A program made the translations under genes and the position numbers. The notes under the pieces were generated by a model that worked only from the letters and a program-made list of their open reading frames with translations, had not been told where the DNA came from and did no database searches. DNA of 64,000 nt from Rhizobium sp. CCGE 510. Lineage in GTDB: Bacteria; Pseudomonadota; Alphaproteobacteria; Rhizobiales; Rhizobiaceae. The stretch lies in assembly GCF_000292525.1 (NCBI RefSeq), contig NZ_AEYF01000039.1:119534-183533 (forward strand). Reading direction: 5' to 3'. Positions 49,470 through 58,448 of the stretch are shown in pieces (position 1 is the first letter of the stretch; each line of letters starts with the position of its first letter).

Positions 49470-51233
49470 TCAGGCGGCTTCGGTGGTGTGGGCCTTGCGG
49501 ACCTCTTCGTCCGTCAGGATACCGCTGGCGCGCAGCAGGGCGGCGAAGCGGCCGTTGCTGTGGCTGAGTTCGTCGAAGCTGCCCTGTTCGGCGACGCGGC
49601 CGTCGTCGAGGAAGAGCACCATATCGGCTTCGCGGACCGTCGACAGGCGGTGGGCGATGATGAAGGTGGTGCGGTTCTGGCGCAGGTTGTCGATGGCGGC
49701 CTTGACGCGGTTTTCAGTCTCGACGTCGAGCGCCGAGGTCGCCTCGTCGAGCACCAGGATCGGCGCGTCCTTGAGGATGGCGCGGGCGATGGCGATGCGC
49801 TGACGCTCGCCGCCGGAGAGCTTGTTGCCGCGTTCGCCGACATGCGTATCGTAGCGATCCTCACGGGTCTCGATGAAGTCGGCAGCAGCGGCGGCTTCGG
49901 CCGCCCGGCGCATGTCCTCTTCGCTGGCGCCTTCACGGCCAAGGCGGATGTTGTCGCTGATCGAACGGTTCAGCAGGCCGGCATCCTGGAAGACGGTGGC
50001 GATATGGCGACGCAGCGACTTGCGGGTCACCTTGGTGATGTCGTTGCCGTCGACGAGGATCTGTCCGCCTTCGGCGTCGTAGACGCGCTGCAGCAGGTTG
50101 ACGAGCGTCGTCTTGCCGGCACCGGTCGGGCCGACGATCGCGACCGTCTGGCCTGCCTTCACCGAGAAGGAGACATTGTGCAGGCCCTGCGAGCTGTTGC
50201 CGAAGCCGAAGGAGACGTCGCGGAATTCGATCGCACCCTTGACGTCTTTGATCTCGCCATTGCCGGCCGGTTCTTCGCGTTCACGCACCGAGTCTTCGAG
50301 CGCATAGAATTCCTCGAGCTTGGAACGGGCTTCGAAAATCTGCGTGGCGAACTGGCGCATCAGGTCGAGGCGGCCGATCAGCAGGTTGGCGAAGCCGATG
50401 AAGGCGATGACGTCGCCGACGCGCAACTCGCCGGCCTGGACGAGCATGGTGCCGATGATCAGGACCACCATCATCGCGATGGTCGAAGCCATGCGGTTCA
50501 ACGCACTGGCGATCGCCCACCAGTCGAGCACCGGATACTGTGCTTCGAGCAGGCGGTCGGCGAAGGATTTCAGCGCCCTGGTTTCAGCTTCGATACGATT
50601 GTAGCTGTGCAGGACCGAAACGTTGCTGATCGAGTCGCTGACGTGCGAAAAGACGGTGTGGTAGTGGTTCTCGACGGAGGCTTGTCCGTCCTTGGTCCGG
50701 CTCATGACGACACGGCCGATCAGCCAGTAGGCGATGGCGAGCACCATGAGTACGGCGGAAAGACGCATGTCCATCGCCATTGCCGTCGGTATCAGAAGGG
50801 CAAGCGCGATAACCGTCGACAGGTGATTACGCATGAATTCCAGCCAGAGGCCGAACAGCGTCTCGCAGGCGCGCAACAATGTATGCAGCGCGTTTGAGGT
50901 GCCGCGCTGATGGTGCCAGCCAAGCGGCATGGAGATGATCCGGCCGAAGGCTTCCGTCAACAGCGTCGCGCGCCGGCCATGGGCCAGCCTGTCGGCCTCG
51001 CGGGCGACCAGCACGAAGGCAACCGTGTTGAAAACGGCGAAGGTCGCCCACATGAAAAGGATGGGCTTGACCTCACCCTTGCCCGAAATCGCATCGATAA
51101 TGCGACCGAACAGGATCGGCTCCGCGATGGTAATTGTCGCCAGAACGATGTTTGCGACCACGACCAGGGATACGCGCAGCTTGTAGGCGCTGAGATAGCG
51201 CAGAGCTCTTGCATAGACCTTAAATAGCGTCAC
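49470..51233 (-). CDS. ndvA: Cyclic beta-1,2-glucan ABC exporter
   Basis: 587 aa half-transporter (NdvA/ChvA type). The GTG at 51233 is chosen because AAGAGG sits 6 bases upstream and the product then starts MTLFKVYARALRYLSAYKLR as in the family; ATG 51251 is the alternative. Six membrane helices (about 20-310) are followed by the ATPase with GPTGAGKTTLVNLLQRV (Walker A), LSGGERQRIAIARAIL (signature), ILVLDEATSALD (Walker B) and IIAHRLSTV (H-loop). A homodimer exports cyclic glucan made by NdvB to the periplasm. The ABC domain has TIAEPILFGRIID in the first membrane segment, typical of this exporter group. Confidence 0.96.
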   Translation of the reverse strand: MTLFKVYARALRYLSAYKLRVSLVVVANIVLATITIAEPILFGRIIDAISGKGEVKPILFMWATFAVFNTVAFVLVAREADRLAHGRRATLLTEAFGRIISMPLGWHHQRGTSNALHTLLRACETLFGLWLEFMRNHLSTVIALALLIPTAMAMDMRLSAVLMVLAIAYWLIGRVVMSRTKDGQASVENHYHTVFSHVSDSISNVSVLHSYNRIEAETRALKSFADRLLEAQYPVLDWWAIASALNRMASTIAMMVVLIIGTMLVQAGELRVGDVIAFIGFANLLIGRLDLMRQFATQIFEARSKLEEFYALEDSVREREEPAGNGEIKDVKGAIEFRDVSFGFGNSSQGLHNVSFSVKAGQTVAIVGPTGAGKTTLVNLLQRVYDAEGGQILVDGNDITKVTRKSLRRHIATVFQDAGLLNRSISDNIRLGREGASEEDMRRAAEAAAAADFIETREDRYDTHVGERGNKLSGGERQRIAIARAILKDAPILVLDEATSALDVETENRVKAAIDNLRQNRTTFIIAHRLSTVREADMVLFLDDGRVAEQGSFDELSHSNGRFAALLRASGILTDEEVRKAHTTEAA

Positions 51234-51553
51234 GTCGAACCTCTTGTGCATCTGCGAAGGCGGGATGATGCGATGCTACAAAAGGTTACCTGAACCGGCG
51301 ATTAACGGAGTATTCAGGGTCCATCGAGACGACGACTAAGCCGATCGTATTATCGTGGGATTCGACGAGATGACTATGGCGCTGAATTTGCTGCTCGGTT
51401 ATATCCCTGCAACAATTTGCGCTTGCATTTTAATAAATGTTTAGCGCAGCTTAAATTAGAGACTGCATTTTTTGAAGAAGACCGTTTCGCGACGATTTTG
51501 AAAAGCCGCCGACGGCCTCGATGCGGGCATCACGTCCGGGCAAGGGGCATTTT
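51234..51553. other. Divergent control region, ndvA and expR
   Basis: 320 bp without a gene. The part from 51405 to 51490 is AT-rich (runs such as ATTTTAATAAATG and TTAAATTAGAGAC) and probably holds the expR promoter. No LuxR-type box with clear dyad symmetry was found by eye. Confidence 0.5.
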
Positions 51554-52309
51554 GTGAATATTAATTCGTTAATTCAATTGCTTATCGTTCTGGAAGAAAT
51601 TTCAAATCCTCAGGCCGTGGTTACCGAGTTGGAGCAGGTCATCCAACATTGCGGCTTCGAATATTACGGCCTGCTGCGCCATTTGCCGCAGAACCCGGCG
51701 CAGCAGAATGCGGAACCCTGGGCTGCGGCGCTTGCCGGCCGCTGGCCGCAACAATGGCCGCAAATCTATACCGCGAAAAAATATGTGCTGATCGATCCGA
51801 TGGTGCGCTACCTCGCCCATGCGCAGCGGCCTTTCCGCTGGCGGGAAAGCCTGGGAGCCTTCCGCAACGATGCGCAGAGGCGTCGCATGGAGCAGATGAT
51901 GGTCGATGCTTTCGGTCACGGACTGGAAGACGGTTATATCTTTCCGATCCACGGACGTAACGGCATTCTCGGCAACCTCAGTCTCGCCGGCAAGCCGATC
52001 GAGCTGTCGCCGGTTGAGATCGCCCTTTTCGAGGCGGTAGCGCGCAAAAGCTTCTGGCGCTTGCTCGAGCTGAAAGATGAGGCGCAGGCGCTGGAAAACG
52101 CGCTGTCGGCCGAGACGCCGCTGACGCGACGCGAAAGGGAGATCCTGCATTACCTCGCTGAAGGCATGACATCGATGGAAATCAGCAAGATGTTGAAGAT
52201 CTCAAACCACACCGTCGACTGGTATATGAACGGCTTGCAGAACAAGCTGAAGGCGAAAAACCGGCAGCAGGCGGTGGCGCTTGCCTTTCGTCATGGCCTG
52301 ATACGCTAA
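51554..52309 (+). CDS. expR: LuxR-family quorum-sensing regulator
   Basis: 251 aa from GTG 51554, preceded by AAGGGG. An autoinducer-binding domain covers about residues 10-165: FEYYGLLRHLP, YVLIDPMVRYLAHAQRPFRWRE with the W-x-Y-D/P-type ligand residues, and GYIFPIHGRNGILGNLSLAG. A GerE helix-turn-helix domain follows (about 185-250: LTRREREILHYLAEGMTSMEISKMLKISNHTVDWYMNGL). No synthase gene is adjacent, so it is a LuxR orphan. In S. meliloti, ExpR is likewise encoded next to pyc and near ndvA, which with the sequence supports ExpR identity. ExpR modulates exopolysaccharide and AHL genes. Confidence 0.85.
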   Translation: MNINSLIQLLIVLEEISNPQAVVTELEQVIQHCGFEYYGLLRHLPQNPAQQNAEPWAAALAGRWPQQWPQIYTAKKYVLIDPMVRYLAHAQRPFRWRESLGAFRNDAQRRRMEQMMVDAFGHGLEDGYIFPIHGRNGILGNLSLAGKPIELSPVEIALFEAVARKSFWRLLELKDEAQALENALSAETPLTRREREILHYLAEGMTSMEISKMLKISNHTVDWYMNGLQNKLKAKNRQQAVALAFRHGLIR

Positions 52310-52310
52310 A

Positions 52311-52340
52311 GCACGATGCCGAAAAAATATGATCGGTTTC
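52311..52340. repeat. Diverged half copy of the rhizobial 48-bp repeat
   Basis: GCACGATGCCGAAAA followed by GATCGGTTTC, aligned to the inverse of the 15081-15128 element (GCATGATGCCGAAAA...GAGCGGTTTTC). The other terminal arm is not seen. It starts one base after the expR stop. Confidence 0.5.
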
Positions 52341-52526
52341 ACGCTACTCCCTTGATTTGCATAGAAATTTAGATCCAGCCCGATCCGGCCTGACATTGTC
52401 GGCATTCAGAATGGCGAGAAATTGCATTTCGCAGTCGCAAGAGAAATTGAACTTCGTGTGACAAGAAGTTAAGAATTTCCTTCGCGGGTGCAGCATGCCC
52501 GCGCCTGAACGTCTGAGGAGACCGTT

Positions 52527-55500
52527 TTGCCCATTTCCAAGATTCTCGTTGCCAACCGCTCCGAAATTGCCATTCGCGTGTTCCGCGCGGCCAACGAGCT
52601 TGGAATAAAAACCGTGGCGATCTGGGCGGAGGAAGACAAGCTGGCGCTGCACCGCTTCAAGGCGGACGAGAGCTACCAGGTCGGCCGCGGCCCGCATCTT
52701 GCCAAGGACATGGGCCCGATCGAAAGTTATCTGTCGATCGACGAGGTGATCCGCGTCGCCAAGCTCTCAGGTGCCGATGCCATTCATCCAGGCTATGGCC
52801 TGCTGTCGGAAAGCCCCGAATTCGTCGATGCCTGTTACAAGGCCGGCATCATCTTCATCGGCCCGAAGGCCGATACGATGCGCCAGCTCGGTAACAAGGT
52901 CGCGGCGCGCAACCTGGCGATCTCGGTCGGCGTGCCTGTGGTACCGGCCACCGGGCCGCTGCCGGAAGACATGGCCGAAGTGGCTGAGATGGCCAAGGAG
53001 ATCGGCTATCCCGTCATGCTGAAGGCTTCCTGGGGCGGCGGCGGTCGCGGCATGCGCGCCATCCGCGATCCGAAGGATCTCGCCCGCGAAGTGACCGAGG
53101 CCAAACGCGAGGCGATGGCCGCCTTCGGCAAGGACGAGGTCTATCTGGAAAAGCTCGTCGAGCGCGCCCGCCACGTCGAAAGCCAGGTTCTCGGCGATAC
53201 GCACGGCAATGTCGTGCATCTGTTCGAGCGTGACTGCTCGATCCAGCGCCGCAACCAGAAGGTCGTCGAGCGTGCGCCTGCGCCCTACCTTTCGGAAGCG
53301 CAGCGCCAGGAGCTTGCCGCCTATTCGCTGAAGATCGCGTCGGCGACCAATTATATCGGCGCCGGCACCGTCGAATATCTGATGGACGTGGATACCGGCA
53401 AATTCTACTTCATCGAGGTCAATCCGCGCATCCAGGTGGAGCACACGGTGACCGAAGTCGTCACCGGCATCGACATCGTCAAGGCTCAGATCCACATTCT
53501 CGACGGTTTTGCGATCGGTACGACGGAATCGGGCGTTCCCGCTCAGGCTGACATCCGCCTGAACGGTCACGCGCTGCAATGCCGCATCACCACCGAGGAT
53601 CCGGAGCACAATTTCATTCCGGATTATGGCCGCATCACCGCCTATCGCTCGGCGTCGGGTTTCGGCATCCGTCTCGACGGCGGCACCTCCTATTCGGGCG
53701 CCATCATCACCCGCTATTACGATCCGCTGCTCGTCAAGGTCACGGCCTGGGCGCCGAACCCGTCGGAAGCGATCAGCCGCATGGACCGGGCGCTGCGCGA
53801 GTTCCGTATTCGTGGCGTCGCCACCAACCTGACCTTCCTCGAAGCGATCATCGGCCATCCGAAGTTCCGGGACAACAGCTACACCACACGCTTCATCGAC
53901 ACGACGCCGGAGCTATTCCAGCAGGTCAAGCGCCAGGACCGCGCGACGAAGCTCCTGACCTATCTCGCCGACGTCACCGTCAACGGCCATCCCGAGGCCA
54001 AGGACAGGCCACGGCCGCTTGATAACGCTGCGCAGCCGGTGGTTCCCTACGCCAACGGCAACACGGTCAAGGACGGGACGAAACAACTGCTCGACACGCT
54101 CGGCCCGAAGAAATTCGGCGAATGGATGCGCAATGAAAAACGCGTGCTTCTGACCGACACGACGATGCGCGACGGCCACCAGTCATTGCTCGCCACCCGC
54201 ATGCGCACCTATGATATCGCCCGCATCGCAGGCACGTATGCGCATGCGCTGCCCAACCTTTTGTCGCTCGAATGCTGGGGTGGCGCCACCTTCGACGTCT
54301 CGATGCGCTTTCTGACGGAGGATCCGTGGGAACGCCTGGCGCTGATCCGCGAGGCCGCGCCGAACCTTCTGTTGCAGATGCTTTTGCGCGGCGCCAACGG
54401 CGTCGGCTACACCAACTACCCCGACAATGTCGTCAAATATTTCGTCCGCCAGGCAGCCAAGGGCGGTATCGATCTCTTTCGCGTCTTCGACTGCCTGAAC
54501 TGGGTCGAGAATATGCGGGTGTCGATGGATGCCATTGCCGAGGAGAACAAGCTCTGCGAGGCGGCGATCTGCTATACTGGCGATATCCTGAACTCGGCCC
54601 GTCCAAAATACGATCTGAAATACTATACCGATCTTGCGGTCGAGCTTGAAAAGGCCGGCGCGCATATCATCGCGCTCAAGGATATGGCCGGCCTCCTCAA
54701 GCCTGCAGCTGCAAAAGTTCTGTTCAAGGCGCTGCGTGAAGCGACCAGCCTGCCGATTCATTTCCACACGCATGATACATCGGGTATTGCGGCCGCGACC
54801 GTTCTTGCCGCTGTCGATGCCGGCGTCGATGCCGTCGATGCGGCGATGGATGCGCTATCCGGCAACACCTCGCAGCCCTGTCTCGGCTCGATCGTCGAGG
54901 CGCTGCGTGGTACGGAGCGCGATCCGGGCCTCGATCCGGAATGGATCCGCCGCGTCTCCTTCTATTGGGAAGCGGCGCGTCACCAGTACGCCGCCTTCGA
55001 AAGCGACCTCAAGGGTCCGGCATCGGAAGTCTATCTGCATGAAATGCCGGGCGGCCAGTTCACCAACCTTAAGGAACAGGCCCGCTCACTCGGCCTCGAG
55101 ACCCGCTGGCATCGGGTGGCGCAGGCCTATGCCGATGCCAACCAGATGTTCGGCGATATCGTCAAGGTGACGCCGTCCTCCAAGGTGGTCGGCGACATGG
55201 CTCTGATGATGGTCTCGCAAGACTTGACGGTTGCCGATGTCGTCAGCGCCGACAAGGAAGTCTCCTTCCCGGAATCGGTGGTGTCGATGCTGAAGGGTGA
55301 TCTCGGTCAGCCGCCGTCAGGCTGGCCGGAAGCGCTGCAGAAGAAGGCGCTGAAGGGCGACAAGCCCTATACTGTGCGGCCCGGCTCATTGCTCAAGGAG
55401 GCCGACCTCGATGCTGAGCGCAAGGTCATCGAGACGAAATTGGAACGTGAGGTCAGCGATTTCGAATTCGCTTCCTATCTGATGTATCCGAAAGTGTTTA

Positions 55501-55991
55501 CCGACTTCGCGCTTGCCTCCGATACCTACGGCCCGGTTTCGGTACTGCCGACGCCGGCCTATTTCTACGGGCTTGGGGATGGCGAGGAACTGTTTGCCGA
55601 TATCGAACGCGGCAAGACGCTGGTCATCGTCAACCAGGCGATGAGCGCCACCGACAGCCAGGGCATGGTGACCATCTTCTTCGAGCTCAATGGCCAGCCG
55701 CGCCGCATCAAGGTGCCGGACCGGGCCCATGGCGCAACAGGTGCAGCTGTCCGCCGCAAGGCTGAGCCGGGCAATGCCGTCCATGTCGGTGCGCCGATGC
55801 CGGGCGTCATCAGCCGTGTCTTCGTCTCTCCAGGTCAGGCCGTCAGTGCCGGCGACGTGCTCGTCTCCATCGAGGCGATGAAGATGGAAACGGCGCTTCA
55901 TGCGGAAAAGGACGGAACGATCTCCGAAATTCTCGTCAAGGCCGGCGATCAGATCGACGCCAAGGACCTGCTCGTCGTCTATGGCGCTTGA
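52527..55991 (+). CDS. pyc: Pyruvate carboxylase
   Basis: 1154 aa, the exact length I recall for the Rhizobium etli enzyme. TTG start at 52527 with GAGGAG 7 bases upstream (start MPISKILVANRSEIAIRVFR). Domains: biotin carboxylase (about 1-460; KASWGGGGRGMRAI, FIEVNPRIQVEHTVTEVVTGIDIVK), carboxyltransferase (about 530-840; LLTDTTMRDGHQSLLATRMRT, HFHTHDTSG), a linker/allosteric region, and the biotin carrier domain (about 1085-1154) with K1119 in AMKMETAL. It makes oxaloacetate from pyruvate and bicarbonate. A terminator follows. Confidence 0.98.
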   Translation: MPISKILVANRSEIAIRVFRAANELGIKTVAIWAEEDKLALHRFKADESYQVGRGPHLAKDMGPIESYLSIDEVIRVAKLSGADAIHPGYGLLSESPEFVDACYKAGIIFIGPKADTMRQLGNKVAARNLAISVGVPVVPATGPLPEDMAEVAEMAKEIGYPVMLKASWGGGGRGMRAIRDPKDLAREVTEAKREAMAAFGKDEVYLEKLVERARHVESQVLGDTHGNVVHLFERDCSIQRRNQKVVERAPAPYLSEAQRQELAAYSLKIASATNYIGAGTVEYLMDVDTGKFYFIEVNPRIQVEHTVTEVVTGIDIVKAQIHILDGFAIGTTESGVPAQADIRLNGHALQCRITTEDPEHNFIPDYGRITAYRSASGFGIRLDGGTSYSGAIITRYYDPLLVKVTAWAPNPSEAISRMDRALREFRIRGVATNLTFLEAIIGHPKFRDNSYTTRFIDTTPELFQQVKRQDRATKLLTYLADVTVNGHPEAKDRPRPLDNAAQPVVPYANGNTVKDGTKQLLDTLGPKKFGEWMRNEKRVLLTDTTMRDGHQSLLATRMRTYDIARIAGTYAHALPNLLSLECWGGATFDVSMRFLTEDPWERLALIREAAPNLLLQMLLRGANGVGYTNYPDNVVKYFVRQAAKGGIDLFRVFDCLNWVENMRVSMDAIAEENKLCEAAICYTGDILNSARPKYDLKYYTDLAVELEKAGAHIIALKDMAGLLKPAAAKVLFKALREATSLPIHFHTHDTSGIAAATVLAAVDAGVDAVDAAMDALSGNTSQPCLGSIVEALRGTERDPGLDPEWIRRVSFYWEAARHQYAAFESDLKGPASEVYLHEMPGGQFTNLKEQARSLGLETRWHRVAQAYADANQMFGDIVKVTPSSKVVGDMALMMVSQDLTVADVVSADKEVSFPESVVSMLKGDLGQPPSGWPEALQKKALKGDKPYTVRPGSLLKEADLDAERKVIETKLEREVSDFEFASYLMYPKVFTDFALASDTYGPVSVLPTPAYFYGLGDGEELFADIERGKTLVIVNQAMSATDSQGMVTIFFELNGQPRRIKVPDRAHGATGAAVRRKAEPGNAVHVGAPMPGVISRVFVSPGQAVSAGDVLVSIEAMKMETALHAEKDGTISEILVKAGDQIDAKDLLVVYGA

Positions 55992-56106
55992 GCAATGGGC
56001 GGCTGATCGTTGCCGAAAGGCTTGTTCTACCGCCCAACGATCTTCGGCCAATCACCCGATTGTGTAGGATCGGGCTGTGAAAAGCTGATTTTTCGAAGAG
56101 TTGACA

Positions 56107-56140
56107 GTCTCCTCGCCTTGCCCGGCGAGGAGACTTTCTC
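56107..56140 (+). terminator. Terminator of pyc
   Basis: GTCTCCTCGCC (56107-56117), loop TTGCCC, GGCGAGGAGAC (56124-56134), then TTTCTC. It lies 116 bp after the pyc stop. Confidence 0.8.
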
Positions 56141-56188
56141 ATAGACTTGCGCTCCCACCATCCCAAGACCCATCAGGAAAACATCTCC

Positions 56189-56761
56189 ATGAGCAAGTTG
56201 AAGATTGCCGTCATTGTCGGCAGCACGCGTATTGGCCGTTTTGCCGAACATCCGGCCAAGTGGATTGCCGAGCTGGTCGGTCAGCGCTCCGATCTGGAAG
56301 TCGAGGTTCTCGATCTTATCGACTATCCCATGCATTTCTTCGGCGAAGCGCGCGCCACCACGGCGGAAAGCGACGCCGCCGAGCGCTGGAAGAAGAAGCT
56401 GCGCGGGTTCGACGGCTTCATTTTCACCGTCGCCGAGTATAACCATGCGCCGACGGCCGTGCTGAAAAACGCCATCGATCTCGGCGAATTCATCCAGAAG
56501 CCGGTCGGTTTCGTCGGTTACGGCGGCGTCGGCGGCGCACGTGCGGTCGAACAGCTGCGTCTGATTTTCGTGGAAATGGGCGCTGCTTCCGTCAAGACCG
56601 GCGTCCACATCGCATTCAGCGAATATCTTGCCGTTCTCAAGGAGGGCAAGAGCCTTGGCGATTACGCCCATCTCAACGAGGCTGCCAAGAACCTGCTCGA
56701 TCAGATGACATGGTGGGGCAACGCGCTGAAGGCTGCGCGCGCCGTCGTCACGGCCTCCTGA
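56189..56761 (+). CDS. NAD(P)H-dependent FMN reductase family protein
   Basis: 190 aa from ATG 56189 after AGGAAAA. Flavodoxin-like fold: IAVIVGSTRIGRFAEHPAKW forms the FMN phosphate loop, LDLIDYPMHFFGEAR the second strand, and FIFTVAEYNHAPTAVLKNAIDLG the conserved Y-N-H/x-P-x-LKNAID motif of the FMN_red family; FVGYGGVGGARAVEQLR follows. It reduces FMN or quinone-like substrates with NAD(P)H; the physiological partner is not evident. Single-gene unit between two terminators. Confidence 0.88.
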   Translation: MSKLKIAVIVGSTRIGRFAEHPAKWIAELVGQRSDLEVEVLDLIDYPMHFFGEARATTAESDAAERWKKKLRGFDGFIFTVAEYNHAPTAVLKNAIDLGEFIQKPVGFVGYGGVGGARAVEQLRLIFVEMGAASVKTGVHIAFSEYLAVLKEGKSLGDYAHLNEAAKNLLDQMTWWGNALKAARAVVTAS

Positions 56762-56773
56762 TTGGAGTTCCAG

Positions 56774-56803
56774 CAATGCCGGGATGGTCGCATCCCGGCA
56801 TTG
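56774..56803. terminator. Hairpin between convergent genes
   Basis: Perfect 13-bp stem CAATGCCGGGATG (56774-56786) with 56791-56803, loop GTCG. It separates the FMN reductase gene and the convergent amino-acid ABC operon; T-runs are short. Confidence 0.65.
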
Positions 56804-56805
56804 CT

Positions 56806-57567
56806 TCATATGTCGTAGGTATGGGCCGCGTTGATCGTCGAGATGAAACGCTTGGTGCGTTCGCGCTCCGGCGCAGTGAAGATCGCCTTGGCGCTACCCG
56901 TTTCCACCACGCTTCCGGCTTCCAGAAAGACGACGTCGTTGGCGATCTTCGAGGCAAGCCTGAGATCGTGGGTCGCCATCACCATCGTCGTGCCTTCGCG
57001 GGCAAGCTGACCCAGCACATCGACCACTTCTGCCGAGAGCTCCGGATCGAGCGCCGAGGTCGGCTCGTCACACAGAAGCACGCGCGGCGACGGCGCCAAG
57101 GCGCGAGCGATCGCCACACGCTGCTGCTGACCGCCCGAGAGCGTCGAAGGCCATGCATCGACCTTGTGGGTCATGCCGACCTTGGTCAGCAATTCCATCG
57201 CCCGCTCGCGCGCCCTTTCCCTCGGCCATTTCAGTACTGTCACCAGGCCTTCCATAACATTCTCGATCGCGGTCTGATGCGGGAAGAGCTGGAAGTTCTG
57301 GAAGACCATGCCGGTCTGGCGGCGGATCTTCTGGATCGCCTGCCAGCTCGTTCGTTTGCCCGGCGCAAAAGCGAGCGTTTCCTCTCCGAGGCGGATGGAA
57401 CCGGCTGTGGGAATTTCGAGCAGGTTGATGCAGCGCAGCAGCGTGCTCTTACCGCCGCCCGAAGGCCCGACCAGCGCAGTGACGCTGCCTTCGGGAATGC
57501 GGATGCTGATGTCCTTGAGGATGACGGCGTCGCCGAAGCGCTTTTCGATGTTGGAAAGCTCGATCAT
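56806..57567 (-). CDS. Polar amino acid ABC transporter ATP-binding protein
   Basis: 253 aa GlnQ/HisP-type ATPase. Walker A is VGPSGGGKSTLLRCINLL, then GMVFQNFQLFPHQTAIENVM, signature LSGGQQQRVAIARALA, Walker B VLLCDEPTSALDPEL and MATHDLRLASKIANDVVFLEAG. Its start overlaps the permease stop by 4 bp. It powers import by the adjacent permease and cystine-like binding protein. Confidence 0.92.
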   Translation of the reverse strand: MIELSNIEKRFGDAVILKDISIRIPEGSVTALVGPSGGGKSTLLRCINLLEIPTAGSIRLGEETLAFAPGKRTSWQAIQKIRRQTGMVFQNFQLFPHQTAIENVMEGLVTVLKWPRERARERAMELLTKVGMTHKVDAWPSTLSGGQQQRVAIARALAPSPRVLLCDEPTSALDPELSAEVVDVLGQLAREGTTMVMATHDLRLASKIANDVVFLEAGSVVETGSAKAIFTAPERERTKRFISTINAAHTYDI

Positions 57568-58244
57568 GCATTGGCCTCCAGCATGCCGCCATAACGCGCG
57601 AAGCGGCGCTCCAGCCGCACCTGCAGCTGCGAGAGGACGGAGCTCAGCAGGAGATAGATCAGCGCCGCCTCGATATAGAGGATCAGCGGCTCATAGGTGG
57701 TGGCGACGATGCGCTGGGCCGCCTGGAAGAGCTCCGGCACGGTGATGGCGGCGGCAAGCGAGGTGTCCTTGACCAGCGAGATGAAGGTGTTCGACAGAGG
57801 TGGCACGGCGACGCGGGCGGCCTGCGGCAGGATGGTGCGGCTCATCGCCTGGCGCCAGCTCATGCCGATCGAATAGGCGGCTTCCCACTGGCCCTTCGGC
57901 ACCGAGGAAATGACCGCGCGGATGATCTCGGAACTATAGGCGCCGATATTCAGTGTGAAGCCGATGAGGGCGGCCGGAAAGGCATCAAGCAGGATGCCGA
58001 GGCTCGGCAGGCCGTAGAAGATGACGAAGAGCTGAACGAGCAGCGGCGTGCCGCGGATGACCCAGACATAGAAGCGGGCGACGGCAGAAAGCGGCGCCGG
58101 CCCGAAGAGCCGGGCGATTGCAGTGGCGAGCCCGAGGGCCAGGCCGAAGACGAAGGACAGCAGCGTCAGCGGAATGGTGAAGACCAGCCCCGCCCAGAGG
58201 AGCGAGGGCAGCGAATCCGCCATGAGTTGGAGCCAGTGCGGCAA
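57564..58244 (-). CDS. Polar amino acid ABC transporter permease
   Basis: 226 aa, about five membrane helices. HisM/GlnP motifs are clear: YVWVIRGTPLLVQLFVIFYGLPSLG and GQWEAAYSIGMSWRQAMSRTILPQAARVAVPPLSNTFISLVKDTSLAA, the EAA loop and the conserved NTFI-x-LVKDTSL. A single permease gene suggests a homodimer. It lies 204 bp downstream of the binding-protein gene, with palindromic repeats between. Confidence 0.92.
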   Translation of the reverse strand: MPHWLQLMADSLPSLLWAGLVFTIPLTLLSFVFGLALGLATAIARLFGPAPLSAVARFYVWVIRGTPLLVQLFVIFYGLPSLGILLDAFPAALIGFTLNIGAYSSEIIRAVISSVPKGQWEAAYSIGMSWRQAMSRTILPQAARVAVPPLSNTFISLVKDTSLAAAITVPELFQAAQRIVATTYEPLILYIEAALIYLLLSSVLSQLQVRLERRFARYGGMLEANA

Positions 58245-58282
58245 GGCGCGTTCCCTCTCGTCAGTTGGGTGGTGTTATCTCG

Positions 58283-58432
58283 AATACCCCTCCCCAACAC
58301 CTCTCCACAAGGGGGAGGGACTTATCTGGCCTCTCACTTCGCAGGAAATAACAGCCGAGCTGCAGGCCGTAACGATTGTTTTGAGATGAGGTGGCCCGCT
58401 GCGGAGGCCCCTCCTCGTTGTGGAGAGGGGGC
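58283..58432. repeat. Palindromic repeats between binding-protein and permease genes
   Basis: CCTCTCCACAA (58300-58310) and its complement TTGTGGAGAGG (58418-58428) form the main inverted pair. A local hairpin also forms within 58286-58319 (CCCCTCCCC...GGGGGAGGG), and GGCCCCTC...GAGGGGGCC spans 58407-58432. The element resembles the mosaic palindromes at 8409-8547. Confidence 0.65.
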
Positions 58433-58448
58433 CTTTTCTTGAGGGAGC

